Origin: Candidatus Formimonas warabiya
GTDB lineage: Bacteria > Bacillota > Dehalobacteriia > Dehalobacteriales > Dehalobacteriaceae
NCBI RefSeq assembly: GCF_002777255.1
Contig: NZ_CP017634.1
Coordinates: 3,050,903-3,114,902, forward strand
Direction of reading: 5' to 3'
DNA: 64,000 nucleotides
Both the position numbers and the translations under genes were made by a program. The notes below the pieces were generated by a model. The model had not been told where the DNA came from, ran no database searches, and saw only the letters and a list, made by a program, of their open reading frames with translations. Below are positions 1 to 8,639 of this stretch, piece after piece (position 1 is the stretch's first letter; each line of letters starts with the position of its first letter).

Positions 1-1076
1 GAATTGATAAAACGGCCCGCCACGACTTCGAACAAGTGTAAACTTTGCTGGATATTGGTAATGTATTTTTTGGGGTACTCCCGATACCGTTCCAGCAATT
101 GACAAGCCCTGACACAGGATTTACATTCACAAAGAAGGCACCTGCCTGCCTCTTCCCCTGCTTCTTCTTTCGTATAGCCGGCACCAGGGCGGGCGGGCAA
201 AACAGCGGGTTTTGGTTCCTGATGGGGAAGATTTGTGTGCAGCCTGGTCTTTTGATAAACTTCCCCTTCCCGCCCTTCCGTTAATGAGGCATTCTTTAAA
301 TACCGCTCTATGGACCTGGCGGCGCGCAGACCCTGGGCGATGGAATTGATCGCTGAATCCTCCCCCTCTGTTGCCAGCAAACTGCCTCCCACAAACACGC
401 CCTTTTGGGAACTCTCCAGGGTGAGGGGATGGAAGGATACCCTGTGATCTTCGGCATTAATCAGGTCAAAGGGATCCCCTTCCCTTCCGGTTGCTACAAA
501 GAAGGCATCCCCCTCAAGGCCGTCCAGTTGGTCAACCTTTGTATGAAGAAAGATTTCCAGGTCCTCATCATTCCGGACCAAATCCAGCTCTTGGGAGATG
601 ATTTCCGGAGGGAGCATTTCCGGGCTCATCTGCCACAGCTTACCGCCCAGGCGGCCGGATTGTTCCAGTAGTTTTACTTGATATCCCTTGCGGGACAGGT
701 TCAGCCCACAACTGAGCCCGCTTAAGCCCCCTCCCACGATGCAGACCTGCTTCTTCTTCCGGGGTATGGCAAACCGGTTCACTGCACTTGTTTTGGTAAA
801 ATCAACACAGGCTTTCTCAATCAGCCGAATAGACAGAGGATGATCCAGCTGACTTCTTAAACAGGCCTCTTGGCAGGGCGCGGGGCAAATGCGGCTGATA
901 ATACCGGGGAACATGACCTGTTTTTGATAATGTTTAAAGGCGCCTGTGAAGTCGCCCTGCTGCACTTTGGCCATCAGGAAACGCACATCCACATGCACGG
1001 GACACTGATTGGTGCAAAAAGCAGGCTCTTCCTGGATACATTTATCCCCTGCACAGAGTATTTCTTTCATGTCCAT
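1..1076 (-). CDS. FAD/Fe-S pyridine nucleotide-disulfide oxidoreductase, 3' end outside window
   Basis: This reading frame runs off the left edge, so only the N-terminal ~358 residues are visible. Early cysteines (C21, C25, then C64, C68, C72) form the glutamate-synthase-beta-like Fe-S domain. A FAD Rossmann motif GGGLSG lies at about residues 115-120, and a ferredoxin-like motif CLLCECKSCVRAC lies close to the edge. It is a clear paralog of the complete oxidoreductase at 6243-8555. It lies 105 bp downstream of a Mop-type aldehyde oxidoreductase, so it is probably that enzyme's electron-transfer partner (inference). The start is ATG at 1076 (a second in-frame ATG is at 1070); an in-frame TAA lies nine codons upstream. 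The missing part should carry the CCG (heterodisulfide-reductase-type) domain if it matches the paralog. Confidence 0.85.
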   Translation of the reverse strand, partial: MDMKEILCAGDKCIQEEPAFCTNQCPVHVDVRFLMAKVQQGDFTGAFKHYQKQVMFPGIISRICPAPCQEACLRSQLDHPLSIRLIEKACVDFTKTSAVNRFAIPRKKKQVCIVGGGLSGLSCGLNLSRKGYQVKLLEQSGRLGGKLWQMSPEMLPPEIISQELDLVRNDEDLEIFLHTKVDQLDGLEGDAFFVATGREGDPFDLINAEDHRVSFHPLTLESSQKGVFVGGSLLATEGEDSAINSIAQGLRAARSIERYLKNASLTEGREGEVYQKTRLHTNLPHQEPKPAVLPARPGAGYTKEEAGEEAGRCLLCECKSCVRACQLLERYREYPKKYITNIQQSLHLFEVVAGRFIN

Positions 1077-1181
1077 AAAAGCAACCCCAATTCCGCAAAT
1101 TTATGGAAACATCCGGATATATTCAAAATATCCTGGCCGCCGGTGAAGGTACAGCCAGGACATGCTCATGCTTGAATCCTT

Positions 1182-4013
1182 TTACCGGTTTAGCATAAAA
1201 GGATTTCTCTTGATCTCTGCGATCCGTTCATACAGGTCTGAGCCCAGGAAATATTTCTTCGGTTTTTGTACCTCACCCTTTTGCCGTGCCTTTAGGCCGG
1301 CCAGCACTTTGTCGGGTGTGGCGGGCAACTCTCTCACCCGAACCCCGCAAGCATGATAGATGGCATTGATAATCGCTACATGGGGAGATGTCAAATACAG
1401 CTCCGCACAACCGGCGGACCCGTGGGGACCTCTGCTCCTTGGTGTCTCCAGATGATCGATTTCCAGTTGATCTGGGATATCATTGATAAAGGGAAATCCG
1501 CAGGAGATTAAGCCTCTGTGCTTCATCACATCGTCATAATCCTCCGTTAAGGCCAGACCCACGCCCTGGGCCAGCCCCCCATAAGCCTGCCCCTCTACGG
1601 CCTGCCTGCTGCCGATCACGCCTATATCGGCTTCCAAATTCATTTTCAATACTTTGGTCTTGCCCGTGGCCGTATCCACTTCTACTTCCGCCATAAAAAT
1701 GCCATAGGTATAGTCCGGCGTCGGATCCCCCTGTCCCGTATTGGGGTCCAGGTCGATGGTATGCCCGGTGGTATCATACACGCCGATATATTTTGTGGGT
1801 ATCCCTTCTTTGACCATTTCATCATAGGTACGGAAGGTACCGTCGGCTTTTCGCATCCCATGCATCAGCTTCTGGGCGGCATCAAGGGTGGCATTTCCGT
1901 TCATATAGTGGGAACGGCTGCCGGAAGCATTTCCCGAGTTGGGACAAATGGCCGTATCATTCATCACCAGTTTGATCTGTTCCGGCTTGATTCCTAAAGG
2001 ACGCAACGCTTCATGGGTATGCACCAGGGTACCGATATCTCCTCCCTGCCCCTGGTCTTCCCAGGTATTATAATGGGTGATCGTGCCGTCAGGGTTCAGT
2101 TCCAAAGCCACTTCAGAATGGTCATTAATACCGGCAGTGACGTTGTACATGCCGCAGGCAATCCCCACACCCCGTTTTTTCTCAGGAGTTGATTCCCGCT
2201 TGGCTCTTTCCAGGGCTTCCTGATATTTGGGGCGCAGCCTGTCGATTAATTCCGGCATGGGATAAACATCAAAGGTATGGCCGTTAATGCTCTTGTCACC
2301 CGGACGGTACACATTGAGATAACGAAATTCCAAAGGATCCATGCCCACTTTTTCGGCCAGTTCATCCATCAGCTGTTCACTGGCGGCAAAGGTCTGGGGC
2401 GAGCCAAAAGATCTAAATGCCGTACTATGGGCATGATTGGTAGTTACTGCTTTGCTCAGGCCAATGGCATTGGGGATCACGTAGGGAGCACCCATAAAAC
2501 GGATGCCCTTGGTAATCACCCGGGCCACTTCCGTAAAGGCTCCTTTATCATAAGCAATCTCAAATTCCATGGCCAGCAGCTTGCCCTTTTCGTCCGCCGC
2601 CATTTTCAGATTGGTAAAGGAAGGTGCCCGTTTACCGGTGAAATGGTGGTGTTCTTCATAGCTGAATCCGAGGCAACAGGGCCGTCCTGTGGCCAGGGTG
2701 GCCACAGCAACCAGTGCCTGGGCGGCAGGGGAAATGGTATAGCCGAAGCTGGCCCCGGTGGGATTCTCTATCAGCCGGATTTTATCTGCCGGAACCCCCA
2801 CCCCGGCGGCGATGGCATTTTTGATCACATAGAGAGCCAGAGATTTACAATGAATGGTGAGCATACCCTTTTCGTCGGTATAGGCCATGGATACATCCGG
2901 TTCAATCACCAGATGGGGCTGCCTCTGGGTGTAATAACTGCCTTCTGCCACAAAGGGGGCCGATTCCATGATAGGAGCTGTATCTTCTCCATAAATCAAG
3001 GGATATTCATAGTACATATTGGGATAGCCGGAGTGAATCTCCATGGCATCCTCCGCCAAAGCGTCCAATGCGTTTAAGTATTCGGGCAGTTGTTCATAGT
3101 GTACGGTGACCTTTTGCGCTGCTGCCCGGGCATTTTTCTCATTATCCGCGGCAACCAGGGCGCAGACGTCTCCGTACCGGAAGATCTTCTCATCCATCAA
3201 AATGGGCCGTTCCGAGCCACTCATCTTAGAGAGGGGAGACCCTACGGGAAAATTGATCCGGTTGGTTCCTTTCACATCTTGATGGGTGATTACTTTAAAG
3301 ACACCCGGCATCTCTTCCGCGGCCGATGTATCGATAGAAATAACCCTGGCGTGGGACACGCCGGCAAAAACAGGGGCCAGATGTAAAGCCCCGTCCGGAA
3401 GCTTCATATTGATATCGGCGCCATAATCGCAGGTCCCTGTCACCTTGGCCAGGGCGGCCGGTCTGGGATAGGCCGTATTGTATATTCTGCCGTTTTCCGG
3501 AATCTTAAAGTAAAGTTCTTCCATAGCCATTTCACCGCGGAGCACTTGGGCCGCAGCCATCACAGCATCCACGAGAGGCTTGTACCCCGTACACCGGCAG
3601 GCATTACGGTGTTTCTGGAACCAGTCCCGCACCTCCTGCCGGGTAGGCTTGGGATTTGTGTCCAGCAGTCCTTTGGCCGAAACAATAAATCCCGGCGTAC
3701 AGAAACCGCACTGCACTCCCCCATAGACAATCCAGGCAAGCTGCAGGGGGTGCAAATGATCCGGGGTGCCGATTCCTTCGATGGTGATCACTTTGCTATA
3801 TTCGGGGACCGCCTTCATCTTTCTCGCACAGGACCGGACAACTTTACCGTCCAAAATCACGGAGCATGCTCCGCATTGTCCGGTCCCGCAACCCACTTTT
3901 GTTCCGGTAAGTCCCAACCGTCTCAAAACATCCGCCAAGGTGTCCTGGTCCGGGTCACAGAGCAGAATACGCTCAGATCCGTTGATATTAAGAAACATTT
4001 TTCTGAAAGCCAC
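1182..4013 (-). CDS. Mop-type molybdenum aldehyde oxidoreductase 1 (divergent)
   Basis: A 943-residue xanthine oxidase-family enzyme in a single chain without a FAD domain, the layout of Desulfovibrio gigas aldehyde oxidoreductase (907 aa), which oxidises aldehydes to carboxylic acids. The N-terminal plant-type [2Fe-2S] domain has C42, C47, C50 and C62; the second [2Fe-2S] domain has C102, C105, C139 and C141 (NACRCTGY). The molybdopterin-cytosine-dinucleotide domains fill the rest. The catalytic glutamate is kept but its loop reads GCAELYLTSPH instead of GVGE-P-LTSPH, and other cofactor loops also differ from mop2 (GASFGYT for GGTFGYK, AFRSFG for AFRAYG). The start is GTG at 4013, eight bases after AGGAGG. 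Electrons probably go to the oxidoreductase just downstream. The substrate is unknown; the altered loops suggest a different one from Mop2. Confidence 0.92.
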   Translation of the reverse strand: MAFRKMFLNINGSERILLCDPDQDTLADVLRRLGLTGTKVGCGTGQCGACSVILDGKVVRSCARKMKAVPEYSKVITIEGIGTPDHLHPLQLAWIVYGGVQCGFCTPGFIVSAKGLLDTNPKPTRQEVRDWFQKHRNACRCTGYKPLVDAVMAAAQVLRGEMAMEELYFKIPENGRIYNTAYPRPAALAKVTGTCDYGADINMKLPDGALHLAPVFAGVSHARVISIDTSAAEEMPGVFKVITHQDVKGTNRINFPVGSPLSKMSGSERPILMDEKIFRYGDVCALVAADNEKNARAAAQKVTVHYEQLPEYLNALDALAEDAMEIHSGYPNMYYEYPLIYGEDTAPIMESAPFVAEGSYYTQRQPHLVIEPDVSMAYTDEKGMLTIHCKSLALYVIKNAIAAGVGVPADKIRLIENPTGASFGYTISPAAQALVAVATLATGRPCCLGFSYEEHHHFTGKRAPSFTNLKMAADEKGKLLAMEFEIAYDKGAFTEVARVITKGIRFMGAPYVIPNAIGLSKAVTTNHAHSTAFRSFGSPQTFAASEQLMDELAEKVGMDPLEFRYLNVYRPGDKSINGHTFDVYPMPELIDRLRPKYQEALERAKRESTPEKKRGVGIACGMYNVTAGINDHSEVALELNPDGTITHYNTWEDQGQGGDIGTLVHTHEALRPLGIKPEQIKLVMNDTAICPNSGNASGSRSHYMNGNATLDAAQKLMHGMRKADGTFRTYDEMVKEGIPTKYIGVYDTTGHTIDLDPNTGQGDPTPDYTYGIFMAEVEVDTATGKTKVLKMNLEADIGVIGSRQAVEGQAYGGLAQGVGLALTEDYDDVMKHRGLISCGFPFINDIPDQLEIDHLETPRSRGPHGSAGCAELYLTSPHVAIINAIYHACGVRVRELPATPDKVLAGLKARQKGEVQKPKKYFLGSDLYERIAEIKRNPFMLNR

Positions 4014-4280
4014 TCACTTTTCCTCCTTTGCGTTTTTCGATCATGACCAGAAATTGGGGCAAAAAATTAGACTCCCGAAACATAGAATAGCAAAAACCAT
4101 ACCACATTTGAGAAGGCGCGAAAACCCTTTTATTACGCTATTTTGGGGTGAAGAAAAAAATGGCCCCATGAAAAAATGCATTAACTTTTCCCATTCATAG
4201 AGAAAGTGGCTGCTTTTAATCATGTGCCGTTAATGCTTTTTTTAATGAGAAAATGCAATTCTGCATTAAGAAATAGATTT

Positions 4281-5591
4281 TTACCCCCTCAAGTCCCTAA
4301 TTTTGCGTTTACCATTTGCATTGGCAGAGAAAACTTTTTGCCCGGCAAAAGTAAATTGAGCAAAAATTTTGGCATCCATCAGCATGCTATGCAAATAATC
4401 CAAGTCTTCCTCCCTTCCCTGGTCCGGGAACTGGGCAGAGATAGTGAGAAAATCTTTCTGCCCCTCTTCCGTTAAAACGGCTTCATAATCGAGTAAACGA
4501 GGATAATTAAAAAGCACATCATCCAGCATATTGATGGTCAGCACCTGGTGATGAAAAGGCTGCCTTTGGCTTAAACGGCCGGAAATTTTTTGCAAAGTTT
4601 TTAACCTTGTCCCGCAGGTACAAGGTTGATCCAAAAATCGGCTCAAGTCGCCGGTGCGATACCGAATCAAAGGCATCCCTTTTCTGGTTAAGGTGGTGAA
4701 AACGATTTCCCCAACGCAGCCGTCCGGCAAAACCTCTTTGGTCTCGGGATCAATGATTTCAAAGTAAAGATCGGCTTCTCTGAGGTGATAGCCCCTACAG
4801 ACATCACATTCCAGGCCTCCGCCTAAACCCATTTCCGTCATGCCGTAATGGTCAAAAACAGCACAGTGAAACGCATTTTTGATTGCCTTGACCAGGGAGG
4901 GAGCGGAATAGTCGGCCGAGAGCAGGATGCTTTTCATTGCCGTCTTCCGGTCCGGATAGCGGTATTCCTTAAGCCTGGCCAATTGGTATACCTGAGTGGG
5001 AATGCCCACGATGCCGGTGATTTTTTGCTCAAAAATCAGTTGTAACACCCTGTCGTAATCATCCACGAAACCATAAGGAATGCCCCGGCAATGAAACCGG
5101 CTTAACCCGGTTAACAATAAATCCCCCACACTGCCGGGTCTTGCTCCCGGCATCAGAATCAAAACACGATCTCCCGGACCGACGATGGTTTCCATGCCAT
5201 GATGGAAGTAATCTGCCGTTAATTCCTGATCTTCCTCCGTAAAGAAAATCCTTTTATTCTGTCCCGTGGTTCCCGAGGTATTTAAGGTGACAATGCGGTG
5301 AATTTGATTCTGATTGACGCAGACCAATCTCTGGGGATGATCAAGAATATCTTCCCCACCGGTAAAAGGAATCCGGCTCAGGTCGCTCCAATCCCTGATC
5401 TCATCTGCATGGACTTGCTGCAACAATTCCCGGTAGAAGCCGGAATTCGCTTTGGCATAGAAGATGGTGTCTCTAATTTTGCCGATTTGATATTCCCTCA
5501 GCCGGCTCACGTTGAGATCCTCTCCCGGAAAATCACCTATTTTTGCTTTAATCCACCGGTCTAACGGGTAACGCTTGCCCTGATCTGTCAT
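4281..5591 (-). CDS. PaaK-like AMP-dependent CoA ligase (DVU_1553-type)
   Basis: A 436-residue adenylate-forming enzyme of the phenylacetate-CoA ligase / coenzyme F390 synthetase family. The nucleotide-binding loop LNTSGTTGQNK lies near residue 105, the A5 motif YGMTEMG near residue 248 and the A7 motif RTGDLSRF near 315. Cysteines in ECDVC and PCTCG resemble the metal-binding cysteines of PaaK relatives. Ligases of this branch travel with Mop-type aldehyde oxidoreductases; I recall the family being named after DVU_1553. Here it sits between the C-GCAxxG-C-C gene (38 bp upstream) and mop1 (267 bp downstream). It could activate the acid made by Mop as a CoA thioester, or act in cofactor or substrate handling; the sequence does not decide. 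Confidence 0.85.
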   Translation of the reverse strand: MTDQGKRYPLDRWIKAKIGDFPGEDLNVSRLREYQIGKIRDTIFYAKANSGFYRELLQQVHADEIRDWSDLSRIPFTGGEDILDHPQRLVCVNQNQIHRIVTLNTSGTTGQNKRIFFTEEDQELTADYFHHGMETIVGPGDRVLILMPGARPGSVGDLLLTGLSRFHCRGIPYGFVDDYDRVLQLIFEQKITGIVGIPTQVYQLARLKEYRYPDRKTAMKSILLSADYSAPSLVKAIKNAFHCAVFDHYGMTEMGLGGGLECDVCRGYHLREADLYFEIIDPETKEVLPDGCVGEIVFTTLTRKGMPLIRYRTGDLSRFLDQPCTCGTRLKTLQKISGRLSQRQPFHHQVLTINMLDDVLFNYPRLLDYEAVLTEEGQKDFLTISAQFPDQGREEDLDYLHSMLMDAKIFAQFTFAGQKVFSANANGKRKIRDLRG

Positions 5592-5629
5592 CTGCCTGCC
5601 CGATCCTTTCCCAGGTGCAAAAATACGGC

Positions 5630-6007
5630 CTAATCGGCCAGCTCATCATAAATCTCCCTGATTTTTTCATAGGTACGGCATAAAATAGCGGGACATACTT
5701 CCGCTTTCACTTTTCCCTCCAGTAACTCCGAACAATTGACGGTTCCATAGGTGTTATGAAACCAGTCTACCAATTCCATGGTGGCCCGGACATCGTCTTC
5801 GGGAAGAAGCATCGTTAAAGCAACCGCACCCGCGCTTAAACACCCGCATAACTCTCCTGACTGTAACCCGTTGCATAAGCCTTTCATGGAATTTACCAGT
5901 TCTTCATTATCTTTCTCCAATAAATCCAGCGCTAATTGCACCATAATTTGGCTGCAACAATAGCCTTTGTTTTTTAAACTCAAGATCCTGAGCTGATAGT
6001 CTTCCAT
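5630..6007 (-). CDS. C-GCAxxG-C-C family protein (DVU_1555-type)
   Basis: A 125-residue protein of the C_GCAxxG_C_C family, small cysteine-rich proteins thought to bind a metal or cluster. Visible cysteines are CC at 17-18 (GYCCSQ), the central LCGCLSAG (close to the family GCAxxG signature) and two C-terminal ones in VNCSE and AEVCP. A good GGGGGAAGAG ribosome-binding site precedes the ATG. It lies between the small CxxC protein and the AMP ligase with gaps of 30-40 bp, so it is almost certainly in the same transcript as the Mop genes. The function is unknown. A redox or cofactor-maturation role for the molybdenum enzymes is an inference from context. Confidence 0.85.
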   Translation of the reverse strand: MEDYQLRILSLKNKGYCCSQIMVQLALDLLEKDNEELVNSMKGLCNGLQSGELCGCLSAGAVALTMLLPEDDVRATMELVDWFHNTYGTVNCSELLEGKVKAEVCPAILCRTYEKIREIYDELAD

Positions 6008-6039
6008 GATTACTCTTCCCCCTTTTTTTCCTGAAACTC

Positions 6040-6246
6040 CTATTTATCCTCAAGAGTTTCTTCGACTTCCAAAATTTTACCCAGCGCCAGCTCTTCGGAA
6101 ACATAGGTTAAGCCGCATTTCGGGCATCTCAACAGTTCCACCGGAAAAGTGCTTTTTAAATAATTGATATTGATCTTTTCCTCTTCCAGCAGCAGGTCGC
6201 ATTTCAGGCATTTTAATTTTTTGCTGTTGCTGTTTTTATTCTTCAT
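6040..6246 (-). CDS. Small CxxC redox/zinc-ribbon protein (DVU_1557-type)
   Basis: A 68-residue protein with two CxxC knuckles, CLKC near residue 13 and CPKC near residue 40, separated by a short helix: the look of a rubredoxin-like or zinc-ribbon fold. The C-terminus is acidic. Its ATG overlaps the stop of the upstream oxidoreductase gene by four bases (ATGA), so translation is probably coupled. I recall the family as the DVU_1557-type redox protein always found beside Mop-like aldehyde oxidoreductases. It could carry electrons or deliver metal; neither can be shown here. The gene is short, but the coupling and conserved neighbourhood make it secure. Confidence 0.8.
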   Translation of the reverse strand: MKNKNSNSKKLKCLKCDLLLEEEKININYLKSTFPVELLRCPKCGLTYVSEELALGKILEVEETLEDK

Positions 6247-8555
6247 GATTCTTTTAAATCCTCCATCAACTGTACGCGATGGCTGTATGCTTTATGAACC
6301 AGATAGACATTATTTTCTCCGGGGGAATATTCCACCCAGTAGGTAATGAGGTCCGGCTGGTAATGGGCAATGAGATGATTGGTTTCCGGGTCTAAAATTT
6401 TGTATCCCGTCTTCTCCCCATGATCAATTACTTTTTTAATGTCTGAAATCAGGATCAACCGCTCCTCCAGATTTCTTTGCACATCCTCATCTAAGATAAT
6501 TTCTATGCCCTGGGATTCCTCTAAAGATTCCATAGACTCACGCCATAGGTTTTTTAACAATTGTTTCTTCAGCCTGACCCTGTTTTCCCGTTTTTGGGAA
6601 TAACCGGCCTTTTTTTTGCCCGCCTGCTCTTGATCCCCCTGATCATAGATTAGATCCAGCAAATGATAGGTGGGTTTGCCTTTTTGGGCCAGATATTCCC
6701 GGCACACGGCGCAGTAAGTGAGATAATCATGATCGCTTTCCGAGATCCGCTCCTGGATCATGCCGTCGGCAATTTTTTTATTGGCATAGGAGACCAAACC
6801 GCCATAGCCGCAGCATTTGGTTTTTTCTTTGCTGTAGCTGAGTTCCTGAAAAGGATAGCCCATTTTATGCAAGATGCTGCGTACCGCATCCTGAATTTGG
6901 GGCTCATCTCTCGTGGTACAGGGATCGTGTACCGACAAAATCTCTGGATGAGGTTCCTTGATGTCCGGAAAGTCAAAGGATTGCTCAAATATTTCCCACA
7001 AAGAAAGGATGCCCATGGAGGGAATATTTTTTTTGAATACGTGCAAGCAAGTAGAACAAGCGGCAATGATCCGGGGGGACCCCATGCCTGCCCACTTTTG
7101 CTCCAGTTCCCTTAATGACGCTTGGAACAGTTCCTTTCTTCCTGACCAAAAGGCGGGCGCCCCGCAGCACTGTAAAAACAAGCCTACGCCTCCGGTTAAT
7201 TTTTCTCCTAAAAAAGTATAGATTTTTTCGATATATTCCGGATAGAGAGCGGCCAACTGGCAGCCGGGGAAAAACAGGTATTGGCTTTTGGCCCATCCGG
7301 GCTGATGTTTGATCAATTGGAATTGGCCGCTATTGCTAAAAAGCATATCTTGCACAGGAAAATCATGGACCGCAGGAGGCATGACCCCTTTTCTGACCAT
7401 TTCCTCCCGGGCCTGGTCGCACACGAACCCCATATCTAATCCCGTAGGACAGACCCGGGCACAGAGTCCGCAATAGGTACAGGAATTAATCAGCCTTTTC
7501 GCGGTTTTTACCCCCATCACAATGGCTAAATTATTGGAAATTTCCCGGATGTACTTTTGGGGATAACTTTCAAAGGCCGCCAAATACCGGCATGCTTTCA
7601 CGCACTCCATGCAGCTGCACTGCAGGCATCGGGCAGCTTCCTTCCGGGCCTCTTCCGGAGTAAAACCCCTTCCTTGGGGAGATACTTTCCCCTCTTTCCC
7701 CATGTGGTCGATCCGGGTCACCAGTTGGGTCTCATAAGGGCCTTCCTTCTCTCTGGCCTCCGTCAAGGAAGATTTCTTTAAGAACCGGTCTATAGAAATT
7801 CCCGCTCTTTTCCCGTCGGCGAGGGAAAGGATGGGAGAGTATGCCTGATCTTTTCTCGTCCCGCTTCCCCCGGCAAAAACCCCCGGTATCTTTGTTTCAT
7901 AGGTAAGGGAGTTGACCTGGTCCGGGAAGAAAAATCCACTCAGGCCCGCTCTACCGGTACCCAGATACACGGCATCACATTGATCCACAAGGGCGGCAAA
8001 CATTTCCCCGTCAATTCTGGTCTCTCTCTTTTGTTCAATCTCAAAGTAATCCAGCAGGGCTAAATCCTTTTTGATGGCCTCCCGGGGCAGTATCTCTTCC
8101 GGATACTGCCAGATTTGTCCCCCCAGGCAAGGTTTTTGCTCAAAGAGGGTCACCGGATAACCCTTTTCCGATAAAAAAAAGGCTGCCGCAAGACCGCTCA
8201 ACCCGCCCCCAATCACGGCCACCTTTTGGGATTTTTTTCGGAAAGGCTTTTTCCAGATATTTTTTTCCCCATCGCCATAGTCTACGCAGGCCCTTTCCAA
8301 TAAAGAAAGAGAAATGGGCTCATCCGCGTCTTTCCTGAGACATTTTTTTTCACAGGGATGATCACAGATTCTGCTCATGATCCTGGGAAAATAGACTTTT
8401 TGCCTGAAGCTGTTTAAGGCGGAAGTAAAATTCCCTTCCCCAATTTCTTTCGTCATCAGTAACCCACCCACATGGACAGGACAGGCCGCGGTGCACCGGG
8501 GAGGGAATCCTTGAATACAGACATTTTCCAGTTCCAGCAATTTTTTTCGGTCCAT
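6243..8555 (-). CDS. FAD/dicluster/CCG-domain oxidoreductase, partner of Mop2
   Basis: A 770-residue multidomain electron-transfer protein. In order: a glutamate-synthase-beta-like Fe-S domain (C21, C25, C64, C68, C72), a FAD-binding domain with GGGLSG at about 116-121, two [4Fe-4S] motifs (CLQCSCMECVKAC, then CTYCGLCARVCP), and two heterodisulfide-reductase CCG motifs (CCGAPAF and KCCGYGG). A C-terminal domain of about 110 residues follows, with many charged residues. It should take electrons from Mop2, whose stop lies 85 bp upstream, and pass them to a pyridine nucleotide or a thiol/disulfide acceptor (inference). The ATG at 8555 is preferred because GAGGAGA precedes it and the paralog aligns from here. 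The longer frame from 8615 would start inside a palindromic repeat. Confidence 0.9.
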   Translation of the reverse strand: MDRKKLLELENVCIQGFPPRCTAACPVHVGGLLMTKEIGEGNFTSALNSFRQKVYFPRIMSRICDHPCEKKCLRKDADEPISLSLLERACVDYGDGEKNIWKKPFRKKSQKVAVIGGGLSGLAAAFFLSEKGYPVTLFEQKPCLGGQIWQYPEEILPREAIKKDLALLDYFEIEQKRETRIDGEMFAALVDQCDAVYLGTGRAGLSGFFFPDQVNSLTYETKIPGVFAGGSGTRKDQAYSPILSLADGKRAGISIDRFLKKSSLTEAREKEGPYETQLVTRIDHMGKEGKVSPQGRGFTPEEARKEAARCLQCSCMECVKACRYLAAFESYPQKYIREISNNLAIVMGVKTAKRLINSCTYCGLCARVCPTGLDMGFVCDQAREEMVRKGVMPPAVHDFPVQDMLFSNSGQFQLIKHQPGWAKSQYLFFPGCQLAALYPEYIEKIYTFLGEKLTGGVGLFLQCCGAPAFWSGRKELFQASLRELEQKWAGMGSPRIIAACSTCLHVFKKNIPSMGILSLWEIFEQSFDFPDIKEPHPEILSVHDPCTTRDEPQIQDAVRSILHKMGYPFQELSYSKEKTKCCGYGGLVSYANKKIADGMIQERISESDHDYLTYCAVCREYLAQKGKPTYHLLDLIYDQGDQEQAGKKKAGYSQKRENRVRLKKQLLKNLWRESMESLEESQGIEIILDEDVQRNLEERLILISDIKKVIDHGEKTGYKILDPETNHLIAHYQPDLITYWVEYSPGENNVYLVHKAYSHRVQLMEDLKES

Positions 8556-8602
8556 TTTTGTCTCCTCACCCTGAAAATGAGTTTTGTAAAGAGAAATATC
8601 AG

Positions 8603-8622
8603 GGGGACGGTGCACCGTCCCC
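8603..8622. repeat. Perfect 20-bp palindrome, dispersed-repeat type
   Basis: GGGGACGGTGCACCGTCCCC is a perfect palindrome lying between mop2 and its partner oxidoreductase gene. Its GGGGAC arms resemble the ends of the longer dispersed repeats at 30195 and 63771. It could fold in the mRNA and reduce expression of the downstream gene relative to mop2. Confidence 0.7.
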
Positions 8623-8639
8623 TGACTTGCTGACTCGAA

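Noticed and set aside
2277..3077. Long plus-strand frame inside mop1
   Set aside because: It lies wholly over a well-supported gene, as do many others in this GC-richer part, and has no protein-family features.
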